53,302 nucleotides of DNA from Candidatus Iainarchaeum sp. (lineage in GTDB: Archaea; Iainarchaeota; Iainarchaeia; Iainarchaeales; Iainarchaeaceae). The stretch's first letter is position 1. Each line of letters opens with the position of its first letter. A model generated the notes under the pieces. The model did no database searches. It saw only the letters and a program-made list of their open reading frames with translations, and was not told the DNA's origin. Both the position numbers and the translations under genes were made by a program. Below, one piece after another: positions 16,362 through 24,357 of this stretch. The stretch spans positions 1 to 53,302 of the forward strand of contig JACQPB010000005.1 in NCBI GenBank assembly GCA_016202305.1, in the 5' to 3' direction.

Positions 16362-17279
16362 GTGTTGCTTTTGCCAATTGTAGTTGTTGTAGGTACGATG
16401 GCCTTTGATGACGTGAAAACCCCTTTCGGGTCGGTGGATGGCGCGCTCGGTGGCTCCGCGACTTATGCGTCGCTCGCCTGCTCGCTTTTTGCAAGGCCCG
16501 GAATCGTCAGCGTCGTGGGCTCAGATTTCCCGGAAAAGCACATGGCCATGCTGAGGTCGAAGGGCGTCGACACGGGAGGCATAGAGGTAAAGCAGGGCGG
16601 GAAGACTTTCCACTGGAAGGGCGAATATGGCCTCGACCTCAATGACGCGAAGACTCTCCGCACCGACCTCAATGTGCTCGAGGGTTTCAAGCCCGTGGTT
16701 CCCGATGCTTTCCGCGGCGCCGATTTCCTTTTTCTCGGGAACATCGACCCGGAATTGCAGCTTGGCGTGCTCTCACAGATGAAGAAGAGGCCGAAGCTGG
16801 TCGTTGCCGACACCATGAACCACTGGATTTCCGCCAAGCGCGACAAGGTCATAGAGGTCGTGAACGAGGTAGACATCGCCCTGATGAACGAGCTCGAGGC
16901 GAGGCAGCTTTTCAGGACGCCGAACCTCAGGAAGGCCGCGATGGAGATTCTCGCCCTGAATTCCGAGATAGCGATAATAAAGAAGGGCGAGCATGGCTGC
17001 ATAGCATTTACGCGGAACTCGCATTTTGCCTGCCCAGGGTATCCTCTCGAAAACGTGCTTGACCCGACAGGCTCCGGCGACTGCTTCGGGGGCGCGCTGA
17101 TTGGTTATTTGGCAAAAACCCGCGACTTTTCGGAAAGGAACATGCGCAGGGCCATTGTGCACGCTTCCTGCGTGGCCTCGTTCAATGCCGAGGGCTTTTC
17201 AGTTGACAGGCTGAAGCGGGTCAAGATGAAGGACGTGAAGCGCAGGTACAGCGAATTCAGGGGTTTCGTGAGGTTCTAG
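16362..17279 (+). CDS. PfkB-family kinase, possibly adenosine kinase
   Basis: A 305-aa ribokinase-fold kinase. The N-terminal strand IVVVVGTMAFDDVKTPFG is followed by the substrate motif GGSATYASLACS, and the C-terminal PfkB signature DPTGSGDCFGGALIGYL carries the catalytic Asp and anion hole. Members sharing the VGTxAFDxxKTPFG start are a distinct sugar/nucleoside kinase group. The gene lies 85 bp upstream of ahcY on the same strand; phosphorylating adenosine would pull the AhcY reaction forward, so adenosine kinase is a reasonable guess but not shown by sequence. The start is GTG 16362; no in-frame ATG fits. Confidence 0.85.
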   Translation: MLLLPIVVVVGTMAFDDVKTPFGSVDGALGGSATYASLACSLFARPGIVSVVGSDFPEKHMAMLRSKGVDTGGIEVKQGGKTFHWKGEYGLDLNDAKTLRTDLNVLEGFKPVVPDAFRGADFLFLGNIDPELQLGVLSQMKKRPKLVVADTMNHWISAKRDKVIEVVNEVDIALMNELEARQLFRTPNLRKAAMEILALNSEIAIIKKGEHGCIAFTRNSHFACPGYPLENVLDPTGSGDCFGGALIGYLAKTRDFSERNMRRAIVHASCVASFNAEGFSVDRLKRVKMKDVKRRYSEFRGFVRF

Positions 17280-17323
17280 CCTTTGATGCATGTGGCTTGG
17301 CCTTTCGGCCTTTGCACCCCAAC

Positions 17324-17333
17324 CTTTTTATTG
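17324..17333 (+). promoter_or_regulatory. TATA box of ahcY
   Basis: CTTTTTATTG is centred about 37 nt before ATG 17365. This supports the internal ATG over the longer track ORF and predicts a leader of about 10 nt. Confidence 0.5.
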
Positions 17334-17364
17334 CTTTTCTGGTGCTTCTTCTAAGGTTGGTTGC

Positions 17365-18612
17365 ATGGATTATTCCGTCAAGGATATGAAGCTCGCCTCG
17401 CAGGGCGCGATGCAGCTGGAGTGGGCTGAGGCGCAGATGGGCGCCCTGCTCGATGTCCGGAAGAGGTTTGCGAAGGAAAAGCCGCTCAAGGGCCAGAGGG
17501 TAGGTATGGCCCTGCACGTCACCAAAGAGACTGGCATTCTCGTGCGCACGCTGATTGCAGGTGGCGCGAAGGTGGCAATAACCGGGTGCAATCCTTTGAG
17601 CACGCAGGATGATGTCGCGGCGGCGCTCGCGGACGAGGGCGTACATGTTTACGCAAAAAAAGGCGAGACGCGAGAGGAGTATTACGAGTACCTCAACAAG
17701 GTCCTCGATTTCTCCCCCACGGCGACGATTGATGATGGCCTCGACCTCGTCACCGAGATACATACCAAGCGCACAGGCCTTGTCGGGGATATAAAGGTCG
17801 GCACCGAGGAGACAACCACTGGCGTCATAAGGCTCAGGGCGATGGAGCGCGACAAGGCCATCAAGTACCCGGTAATTGCGGTGAACGACAACAAGACCAA
17901 GCATTTGTTCGACAATTATTACGGCACCGGCCAGAGCACTGTTGACGGCATACTGCGCGCAACCAACGTGCTCTTTGCAGGGAAGAATGTCGTCGTCATG
18001 GGTTATGGCGACTGCGGCAAGGGCGTCGCTTCCCGTGCACGCGGCCTCGGCAGCAACATCATCGTGGTCGAGGTTGACCCAGTGCGTGCGCTGCAGGCAA
18101 AGATGGATGGCTACTGGGTCATGACGCTCGAGCATGCGCTCCCGCTGGGCGACATTTTCATAACCGTCACGGGCAACAAGCATGCGATTCCGAAGGCCGC
18201 TTTCAGGAAGATGAAGAACGGGGCAATCCTCGCGAACTCAGGCCATTTCGATGTCGAGATTGATGTGAAGGGCCTCGAGGAGCTGGCAGTTTCGAAGAGG
18301 AGGCTGCGCTGGCAGTTGGACGAGTACACGCTCAAGGGCGGGAAGAAGCTCTACCTCTGCGCGGAAGGGCGCCTGGTCAACCTCGGCGCGGCGGAGGGGC
18401 ATCCATCCACTGTCATGTCCCTCAGCTTCTGCGGGCAGGCCCTTGCGCTGGAGTATGGCCTCAGGCACGACCTCAAGCCGGGCCTCCATGTCCTGCCTGA
18501 TTCGATTGACATGGAAATCGCGCGCCTCCAGCTCCGCGCAATGGGAATACGCACAGGCAGCCTCACGAAGGAGCAGGAAGCCTACCTCAACTCCTGGAAA
18601 GAAGGCACATAA
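17365..18612 (+). CDS. ahcY: S-adenosylhomocysteine hydrolase
   Basis: A 415-aa protein. It has the NAD-dependent SAHH layout: substrate segments near the N-terminus (ALHVTKETGILVRTL), TGLVGDIKVGTEETTTGVIRL, KYPVIAVNDNKTKHLFDNYYGTGQS with catalytic Lys and Asp, the Rossmann loop VVMGYGDCGKGVA, and ANSGHFDVEID. It cleaves S-adenosylhomocysteine to homocysteine and adenosine, relieving product inhibition of methyltransferases such as Trm5, DphB and the 13604 gene. The track ORF adds 25 residues (MWLGLSAF...) that are not conserved; ATG 17365 matches the family start and the promoter. The C-terminus lacks the long bacterial KPxxYRY tail, giving the shorter archaeal/thermophile form. Confidence 0.95.
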   Translation: MDYSVKDMKLASQGAMQLEWAEAQMGALLDVRKRFAKEKPLKGQRVGMALHVTKETGILVRTLIAGGAKVAITGCNPLSTQDDVAAALADEGVHVYAKKGETREEYYEYLNKVLDFSPTATIDDGLDLVTEIHTKRTGLVGDIKVGTEETTTGVIRLRAMERDKAIKYPVIAVNDNKTKHLFDNYYGTGQSTVDGILRATNVLFAGKNVVVMGYGDCGKGVASRARGLGSNIIVVEVDPVRALQAKMDGYWVMTLEHALPLGDIFITVTGNKHAIPKAAFRKMKNGAILANSGHFDVEIDVKGLEELAVSKRRLRWQLDEYTLKGGKKLYLCAEGRLVNLGAAEGHPSTVMSLSFCGQALALEYGLRHDLKPGLHVLPDSIDMEIARLQLRAMGIRTGSLTKEQEAYLNSWKEGT

Positions 18613-18694
18613 GTATACATAACTGTTTTTGTGCTTTTGCCGCTAATTTTTAGGAATTTCGCCCAATTTGGGAAGCGTGAAAACCCCCCATAAA

Positions 18695-18702
18695 TTATAT
18701 AT
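18695..18702 (+). promoter_or_regulatory. TATA box of scpA
   Basis: TTATATAT is centred 30 nt before the scpA ATG; leaderless or nearly leaderless transcript predicted. Confidence 0.65.
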
Positions 18703-18728
18703 AGCCTCCCGCCCTCGAATGTCTTAAC

Positions 18729-19511
18729 ATGAAAGCTATTGAAGAGGACGACATGGAGCTGCTCCAATCAGGGGAATCTGCCGCTGATTCAATGGTGGCC
18801 CTGCCTGACAAGGTTGACCTCGTGGACCTCATAGAGCAGCCCGCGTGGAAGACCATCCTCATAGAGCTCGTGAAGACCGAGCGCATGGACCCCTGGGAAA
18901 TAGACATCGCCGACCTGGCTAGCAAGTACCTCAAGAAAATCAATGCCCTGACAGGCAACGACCTCAGGCTTCCCGCAAACGCGATTCTCGCATCAGCCAT
19001 ACTCCTCAAGTTCAAGGCCAACGTGCTGCGCATAAGCGAGATTGAAGACGAGGAGGAATTCCTCGAAAAGCAAAAGCAGATGAGTGTTGAGGAGAGGGCG
19101 GAATTCGAGGCCATGCTGCCAGACCTGAAGAACATAAGGAAGATAAAGGAGGGCAAGGTCTCGCTCGACGAGCTTGTGCTCAGCATCGAAAAAATGCTCA
19201 ACAGCGCCAAGAAGACAAAGGACAGGAACATACTGCGCGAGCGCACGAAGTTCATAATTCCCGCGCACGACTTCGACATAGACAAGGCCATGGAGAAAGT
19301 CTACAAGTCAATAACCAAGGCAGCGGACTCCCAGGGCCTCGTGCTTTTCTCTAGGCTGGTGAAGGAAAGCGATACGAACGAAGGCATCGTGCGCACATTC
19401 ATACCGTGCCTCTTCCTGACCAACAAGGGCCGCATAAACATGTGGCAGGACGTTTTCTTCGGCGAAATTTTCCTGAGTCTGAATGCCGGAAATCAGGCGG
19501 AAAAAAGCTGA
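18729..19511 (+). CDS. scpA: Segregation and condensation protein A (kleisin)
   Basis: A 260-aa protein. The N-terminal kleisin domain contains QPAWKTILIELVKTERMDPWEIDIADLASKYLKKI and the hydrophobic LPANAILASAILLKFKANVLRI, diagnostic for ScpA. The middle is an acidic, charged linker, and the C-terminal winged-helix end is GRINMWQDVFFGEIFLSLN, which should bind the SMC ATPase head. With SMC and ScpB it forms the condensin that compacts and segregates DNA; smc and scpB are not in this window. A decayed copy of its last 60-120 nt lies about 2 kb downstream (21390-21511). Confidence 0.92.
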   Translation: MKAIEEDDMELLQSGESAADSMVALPDKVDLVDLIEQPAWKTILIELVKTERMDPWEIDIADLASKYLKKINALTGNDLRLPANAILASAILLKFKANVLRISEIEDEEEFLEKQKQMSVEERAEFEAMLPDLKNIRKIKEGKVSLDELVLSIEKMLNSAKKTKDRNILRERTKFIIPAHDFDIDKAMEKVYKSITKAADSQGLVLFSRLVKESDTNEGIVRTFIPCLFLTNKGRINMWQDVFFGEIFLSLNAGNQAEKS

Positions 19512-19521
19512 TTTTATAATT

Positions 19522-19950
19522 TCATTTTTTCTTGAACAATTCTTTTTCGTATTGTGCAAGCCATTTTGCTACAAGTTTAAGCGCTTCTGTTTGCCTCATC
19601 CAGCTTGCATAGCTTTCCCCGTATTTTGTTTTTGAGTAGTGCCTGGATTTAGTGAAAAGAAAATTTTCTTTCCAAAGTTCCTTTTTGCTTTCAGCTATTT
19701 CCAGTGTGGCATCCTGCCATCTTGCCCTGAAATAGAAATGCTTTCGGAATATTGTTCCTTCTATTTGGACGGGCGCAGCAAAGCATGTTGTTTTGAGTTT
19801 AAGTGGCGAGAGGTAATCCTGCAGCGCTTTGTTTTTTTGAAACGCCTTGGAAATTTCTTTGAGCTTCTTTAGCCTTTGTTTTTTCGAGAGAGCTTTTTTT
19901 GCCATTACAAATTTTGAATGGCTGCTTTTAAATTCATATATTTTGGACAA
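19522..19950 (-). CDS. Orphan basic protein inside scpA-flanked segment
   Basis: A 142-aa, strongly basic protein (MAKKALSKKQRLKKLKEISKAF) with aromatic-rich strands (FRKHFYFRARWQDATLEIAES) and a helical C-terminus. No family recognised. The start could be ATG 19950 or the internal ATG at residue 16. AT-rich compared with scpA. It lies convergent to scpA, within the block bounded by scpA's true 3' end and its decayed copy. Confidence 0.55.
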   Translation of the reverse strand: MSKIYEFKSSHSKFVMAKKALSKKQRLKKLKEISKAFQKNKALQDYLSPLKLKTTCFAAPVQIEGTIFRKHFYFRARWQDATLEIAESKKELWKENFLFTKSRHYSKTKYGESYASWMRQTEALKLVAKWLAQYEKELFKKK

Positions 19951-20032
19951 TGACTAATAAACTTTGTAACTTCATTTGCTGTTATTTCATTTGCTGGCCT
20001 GTTTTTTTTCTATTGAGCAATAATATGGTTTA

Positions 20033-20050
20033 TGCTCATTATAATGAGCA
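20033..20050. promoter_or_regulatory. 18-bp perfect palindrome, candidate operator
   Basis: TGCTCATTATAATGAGCA is perfectly symmetric and lies about 100 bp before the DUF4143 ATPase start, with a related half site (TATTGAGCAATA) about 20 bp upstream. It suits a dimeric repressor site, possibly autoregulatory. Confidence 0.45.
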
Positions 20051-20091
20051 AACCCGCCAAAATTGCTGGAAAAGCACCATTTAATCACTCA

Positions 20092-20123
20092 TAGTAAACA
20101 TTTTTATATACTTTTGTTTAGTA
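20092..20123 (+). promoter_or_regulatory. TATA box framed by inverted repeat
   Basis: TTTATATA (20103-20110) is centred 26 nt before ATG 20133. It is flanked by TAGTAAACA and TGTTTAGTA, an inverted repeat with one mismatch and about 14 nt between arms, so a bound regulator would occlude TBP. Confidence 0.5.
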
Positions 20124-20132
20124 TATTTTTCT

Positions 20133-21380
20133 ATGTTGTCAGATGTGCTTGTTTTGCAAAAGCGTGAATTGGAAGCGCGCCTTGCAGAGCGGTTTATTGA
20201 AAGGGATGCAAAGCTGCGGAATGCAGCCAGTGACACGATAAAAGTCATTATCGGGCCGCGCAGGGCGGGGAAGTCGTTTTTTGCAATTCATGAATTGCGA
20301 AAATTGGGCTCATTCGGATATGTCAATTTTGATGATGAGCAACTGGCAAAAGTGGAGGATTTCAACGAAGTTCTGGCAGCTATAGACAGCCTGTATGGCT
20401 CGCCGCGCTTCCTGCTGCTTGACGAGGTCCAGAATTTCCCAAAGTGGGAACTGCTTGCAAACAGGCTCCAGCGGCAGGGGCGCAACCTTTTCCTGACGGG
20501 CAGCAATTCGAACCTTTTGAGTGCGGAACTTGCAACGCACCTGACCGGGAGGCACACCTTGGCTTATGTGTTCCCGTTCTCTTTCAAAGAATTTTTGGCT
20601 TTGGAAAAAAAAGAACTGACTTCTGCTGAAACCAAGCAGAAATTGCTTGATTTTGTGACTTACGGGGGCTTTCCAGAACCGCTTGTCAAGAAAATGGATT
20701 ATGCCGATTATGTGTCAAGGCTCTTCGATAACATCATGTACAAGGACATAATTTCGCGCTACAAACTCCGGCGCATAAAGACCGTGCGGGAAATAGCGCA
20801 GATTCTTTTTTCGAACGTCACAAAGGAATTTTCCTACAACCAGCTGAAAAACTCGGTCCAGAAAACAAGCGTAGTAACGCTCCAACGGTTTATTTCATAT
20901 CTTGAGGAAGCCTTTGTTTTTTTCGAGATGCCGCGCTTTTCTTTCAAGGCAAAAGAGCAGGCGAAGTACAACAAGAAGATATACTGCTTTGACAACGGCT
21001 ATATTTTTGCCAAGGCATTCAAAACAAGCCCTGATTGGGGCGGGTTATTTGAAAATGCCGTGGCCATCGAATTAAAGAAAGGGGAAATTGAGCACGAGCA
21101 CAAGGTATTCTACTGGAAAAATGCGCAAAACCACGAGGTCGATTTTGCCATCCAAAAAGACCGGAAAATCAGTCGGCTAATCCAAGTGTGCTTTGACCCA
21201 ACGGACCCGAAAACAAAAAAACGCGAGGAACGCGCATTGCTAAGGGCAAGCCATGAACTGAACTGCCAAAACCTTTTAGTGCTGACCAATGACTACGAGG
21301 CAACCCAGAAAACGGAATGGTTCGGGCTAAAAGGCACAGTAAAATACAAGCCCCTATGGAAATGGCTGCTCGAAAACTGA
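20133..21380 (+). CDS. AAA ATPase of the DUF4143 (AAA_14) family
   Basis: A 415-aa protein. Walker A IIGPRRAGKSFFAI near residues 38-51, Walker B SPRFLLLDEVQNFPKWELLANRL, sensor FLTGSNSNLL, then TGRHTLAYVFPFSFKEFL, the standard AAA_14 core. The C-terminal half has the DUF4143 part, including a PD-(D/E)XK-like tail: FENAVAIELKKGE, VFYWKNAQNHEVDFAIQKD, LIQVCFD. Such proteins are widespread, often mobile, in archaea and bacteria; function is not established. It sits with its own promoter and palindromic sites in the block between scpA and its decayed copy, consistent with cargo of an inserted segment. Confidence 0.88.
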   Translation: MLSDVLVLQKRELEARLAERFIERDAKLRNAASDTIKVIIGPRRAGKSFFAIHELRKLGSFGYVNFDDEQLAKVEDFNEVLAAIDSLYGSPRFLLLDEVQNFPKWELLANRLQRQGRNLFLTGSNSNLLSAELATHLTGRHTLAYVFPFSFKEFLALEKKELTSAETKQKLLDFVTYGGFPEPLVKKMDYADYVSRLFDNIMYKDIISRYKLRRIKTVREIAQILFSNVTKEFSYNQLKNSVQKTSVVTLQRFISYLEEAFVFFEMPRFSFKAKEQAKYNKKIYCFDNGYIFAKAFKTSPDWGGLFENAVAIELKKGEIEHEHKVFYWKNAQNHEVDFAIQKDRKISRLIQVCFDPTDPKTKKREERALLRASHELNCQNLLVLTNDYEATQKTEWFGLKGTVKYKPLWKWLLEN

Positions 21381-21389
21381 AAGTGGCAG

Positions 21390-21511
21390 GAAGTATTCAT
21401 CAGGGCAATCTTTGTTGTGGCATATGGGCCGACAAATACTCCCCAAGAGACGTGTTCTTCAGCGAGATATTCTTGAGTCTGAACGCTGAAAACCGGGCGG
21501 AAAATGGCTGA
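21390..21511 (+). pseudogene. Decayed copy of scpA 3' end
   Basis: The last 63 nt encode [20 protein letters not shown], versus DVFFGEIFLSLNAGNQAEKS at the scpA C-terminus; by hand count 51 of 63 nt match, ending at the same TGA. Upstream the similarity continues in another frame (VFIRAIFVV...GPTN versus TFIPCLFLTNKGRIN), implying a frameshift. There is no start and no room for the kleisin domain, so it is a relic, not a gene. Confidence 0.7.
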
Positions 21512-21569
21512 CAGCCAACTGCTGCAATGTGCGGTTTCCGCCTTGCAGAATGCCGGCTCAGGAAAAAAG

Positions 21570-21576
21570 TTTATAT
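21570..21576 (+). promoter_or_regulatory. TATA box of msrB
   Basis: TTTATAT about 45 nt before the TTG start at 21619. The predicted transcript start near 21600 excludes the upstream in-frame ATGs at 21529 and 21583. Confidence 0.5.
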
Positions 21577-21618
21577 CCTGATATGCGGCAATCACTACTT
21601 TATTGGCGGGGTGTTTTC

Positions 21619-22038
21619 TTGAAAAACGATGCAAATGAAAAGTGGAAGGCCAAGCTCACCCCTCAGCAGTACAATGTTTGCAGGCTTGGCGGCACCGAAG
21701 CTCCTTTCACCGGCAAGTATGTGCACCACAAGGAAACCGGAATGTATTCATGTGTTGCTTGCGGAAACGAGTTATTCGACTCCGGGACAAAATTCGATTC
21801 CGGCACCGGGTGGCCCAGCTTCTATGACGTTGCGGCCAGAGGCGGGGTGAGGCTGCAGGATGATGGCAGCCATGGCATGCACAGGATTGAGGCGGTTTGC
21901 TCGAAGTGCGGCTCGCACCTCGGCCATGTTTTCGATGATGGACCAGGCCCTACGGGGAAGAGATACTGCATAAATTCAGCCGCGCTTGACTTCAAACTCA
22001 GCGAAAACAGGGGCAAAAGGCCTGCGGGAAACGATTAA
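21619..22038 (+). CDS. msrB: Peptide methionine-R-sulfoxide reductase
   Basis: A 139-aa protein. The Zn site is two CxxC pairs ([11 protein letters not shown] and [14 protein letters not shown]), and the catalytic block is [13 protein letters not shown] with Cys rather than selenocysteine. [10 protein letters not shown] is the family's substrate-pocket motif. It repairs the R isomer of oxidised methionine in proteins. The track ORF extends 30 residues upstream, but those residues are not MsrB-like and overlap the promoter; TTG 21619, preceded by GGCGGGGTG, gives the usual length. An oxidative-repair enzyme suggests at least intermittent oxygen exposure. Confidence 0.93.
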   Translation: MKNDANEKWKAKLTPQQYNVCRLGGTEAPFTGKYVHHKETGMYSCVACGNELFDSGTKFDSGTGWPSFYDVAARGGVRLQDDGSHGMHRIEAVCSKCGSHLGHVFDDGPGPTGKRYCINSAALDFKLSENRGKRPAGND

Positions 22039-22064
22039 ATTCATGTTAAGCGTCTTCTTCTGCA

Positions 22065-23186
22065 ATGCAGGACATTGTTGAAACGGCCGCGGCCGAGGCA
22101 GTGAAGGCTTTGCGCTCCTGCGTCACGCCCAATGGCCTCTATGCTTCAGGCGGCCGCGGCGGGTATAGTTCCGTGTGGGCGCGCGATTCCATGATTTCGC
22201 TCATAGGCGCGTCTTTCCACACTCCTGAGTTCCGCGGCGTTTTCGCGAAAAGCCTCTCCGTGCTGGCGAAGTACCAGAGTGCCAATGGGCAGATTCCGAA
22301 TTGCGTTGATGTTTTCGAGCGCATAAACGACAAACCCGTAACGTTCGCCACGATAGATTCTAGCCTATGGTTCGTGCTCGGCGAGCATTTTTACAGGAAG
22401 CGGTTCGGCGCATCCATGCGGGGGAGGCACGCGGGGAAAGTAAAAAAGGCCATGACATGGATTGGGTGCCAGGATGCCGGGGAGGATTCGATGCCTGAGC
22501 AGCTCCCGACCTCGGATTGGCAGGACTGCTTTCCGCACAAGTACGGGCACACGATAAACACGCAGGCCCTCTACTATGCTGCGCTCAGGGTTGCCGGAAG
22601 GAAGGCCGCGATTCCGTTTTTTGTGAAGCAGGTGAACAGTTATCTCTGGGACGAAAAACTCGGTTACTTCCTGCCATGGCACTGGAAGGACCATGGAGAG
22701 TACAGCGAGAAGGCCCAATGGTTCGATTCGCTGGGCAATATCCTTGCGGCAGTGCTCGGACTTGCCACGAAAAGGCAGGCTAAAAGGATTCTCGCATTCA
22801 TCGAGGACAAGGGCATCAACAGGCCTTTCCCGGTGCGCGTCATCTACCCTCCCATTTCGAGGGGTTCCGCTGAATGGAGGGATTACTTCGACGCGTGCCT
22901 CGCCGCTGAAAGGCACTCCTACCTGAACGGCGGCATCTGGCCTTTCGTGGGCGGCTTCTATGTCACTGCGCTTGTAGCGGCCGGCGAGCTCCGAAAGGCC
23001 AGGGAGGAGCTTGCGCTGCTTGCGAAAGCGAATTCCCTCGGGAGGAAATTCCCGTGGGACTTCAATGAGTGGATAAGCCCTGTGGAGAAAAAGGCGATGG
23101 GCAGCAGGCACCAGGCGTGGAGCGCAGGGACCTATCTGCTGGCATACCACGCAGTGAAAACAGGCAGGAACCCGTTAAAGGTTTAG
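22065..23186 (+). CDS. (alpha/alpha)6 glycoside hydrolase, GH100/GH15-like
   Basis: A 373-aa protein. The segments YSSVWARDSMISLIGA, GQIPNCVDVF, LPTSDWQDCFPHKYGHTINTQALYYAAL, HSYLNGGIWPFVGGFYVTALVAAG and HQAWSAGTYLLAYHA are spaced as in six-hairpin glycosidases (glucoamylase, debranching enzyme, neutral invertase). WARDS and SDWQD probably carry catalytic acids. There is no signal peptide, so it acts in the cytoplasm on a glucan, sucrose-like or heteroglycan substrate. GH100 seems nearest by motif memory, but family and substrate are uncertain. It is convergent with the GT4 gene, overlapping by 12 nt. Confidence 0.75.
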   Translation: MQDIVETAAAEAVKALRSCVTPNGLYASGGRGGYSSVWARDSMISLIGASFHTPEFRGVFAKSLSVLAKYQSANGQIPNCVDVFERINDKPVTFATIDSSLWFVLGEHFYRKRFGASMRGRHAGKVKKAMTWIGCQDAGEDSMPEQLPTSDWQDCFPHKYGHTINTQALYYAALRVAGRKAAIPFFVKQVNSYLWDEKLGYFLPWHWKDHGEYSEKAQWFDSLGNILAAVLGLATKRQAKRILAFIEDKGINRPFPVRVIYPPISRGSAEWRDYFDACLAAERHSYLNGGIWPFVGGFYVTALVAAGELRKAREELALLAKANSLGRKFPWDFNEWISPVEKKAMGSRHQAWSAGTYLLAYHAVKTGRNPLKV

Positions 23187-24353
23187 CCTTTTCTCTATCG
23201 TGCGCGCCATGTCGAGGGATGTCTTCCTGTAATCGAAGGCTGCCACTGCGCGCTCCCTGCCCTTTGCACCCATCTTGTCCCTCAGGGCATCATCCTGCAT
23301 CAGCCTGAAGAGGTGCCTCGCGAGGTCGTCGATGTCGGCCCGGACGGCAAACGTCTTGGGCTTGTCGAATTTTATTATCTGCTTCCTGCCGAACCCCATG
23401 TCCTTGTAGGCCCATTCCTGCTCGAGCTCTATGGTTTCGCCGACTTTTGCAAGCAGCCCTGTCTCGTTGTGCACCACCGTGTCCTTTATTCCCATAGCGT
23501 CAACAGAGAGCACGGGTATGCCAGCAGCCATTGCCTCGACCTGTATCATGCCGAATCCCTCTATCCTGCTCGGCGCGGCGTAAATGTCGGCGGCCGCGAG
23601 GAGCACGTTCATGGTTTCGCGCGAGCATGGGCCGTCTATGTACTTTATTTTTTTAGTGAACCCGAACTCCCTGGCTATCTGCCTTTCGGCCTTGTAATGG
23701 TACTTCGGCTCCCTGTTCTCCCAGCTCTTGCCGACGTATTTCCATTCAGGGAATTCACTGCCTATTTTGCCGAGTGCCCTCAGCATTTCCTGGAACCCCT
23801 TGCTCGTGGTGTCCCCGCCTATTGTCAGTATCATCTTTTCATCGGCCCTGATGCCGAGCATCTCCCTCATTGTGAGCACGCGTGGGTCGCTTTTCGGAAT
23901 GGGCTTCAGCAAGCGGGTGTCTATGCCTATCGGCGCTGGAAGAATATTGGGGTTGCGGACCCCGTCGCGGATGTAGGTTTCCTTCACCCAGTTGCTCGTC
24001 ACGAAGACCAGCGGAAGGCTGTCGAGCAGCTCGTGGTAATTCGCTACCCATCCGTCCGCATTGAGCCACGGCACTGGCGTTATGCCGTGCTCCATAGGGT
24101 GCTTTATTATGTCGGGAGCATCGCCCCAGAACCCTATCCCTATTGCCACGTTGGGCCTGAAGCTCCGGTAGAGAAATTCCTTCTCGAGGTCGGCTTTCCT
24201 ATTGCACTGCGCAGTTTCATATCCGTTCTCCGAGAGGCCGTTGGCGAGATAAAGGCCCTGGAGGCTGATGCCGTCAAGCTCCGGCGGGAAAGGGTAAAGC
24301 ACCAGCGGCCTTAACCCATGTCCCGGGCTTTTCACAGGGTCGTGGTTCGGCAT
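23175..24353 (-). CDS. GT4 family glycosyltransferase
   Basis: A 392-aa GT-B protein. The N-terminal domain binds acceptor (VLYPFPPELDGISLQGLYLANGL), and the C-terminal domain has ILTIGGDTTSKGFQEMLRAL and the donor motif PSRIEGFGMIQVEAMAAGIPVLSVDAMGIKD, with the EX7E Glu pair of GT4. Typical GT4 enzymes transfer sugars from NDP donors with retention. No membrane segment. It begins 4 nt after the PIG-L deacetylase stop, so the pair is an operon, recalling deacetylase/glycosyltransferase pairs acting on GlcNAc conjugates; that analogy is inference. Product unknown. Confidence 0.88.
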   Translation of the reverse strand: MPNHDPVKSPGHGLRPLVLYPFPPELDGISLQGLYLANGLSENGYETAQCNRKADLEKEFLYRSFRPNVAIGIGFWGDAPDIIKHPMEHGITPVPWLNADGWVANYHELLDSLPLVFVTSNWVKETYIRDGVRNPNILPAPIGIDTRLLKPIPKSDPRVLTMREMLGIRADEKMILTIGGDTTSKGFQEMLRALGKIGSEFPEWKYVGKSWENREPKYHYKAERQIAREFGFTKKIKYIDGPCSRETMNVLLAAADIYAAPSRIEGFGMIQVEAMAAGIPVLSVDAMGIKDTVVHNETGLLAKVGETIELEQEWAYKDMGFGRKQIIKFDKPKTFAVRADIDDLARHLFRLMQDDALRDKMGAKGRERAVAAFDYRKTSLDMARTIEKRLNL

Positions 24354-24357
24354 CGGC

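Noticed and set aside
21529-21618. N-terminal extension of MsrB
   Set aside because: The residues are not MsrB-like, and the TATA box at 21570 lies within them.
23313-24314. 333-aa plus-strand ORF opposite the GT4 gene
   Set aside because: Shadow of a gene with full GT4 motifs on the minus strand; no domain pattern of its own.
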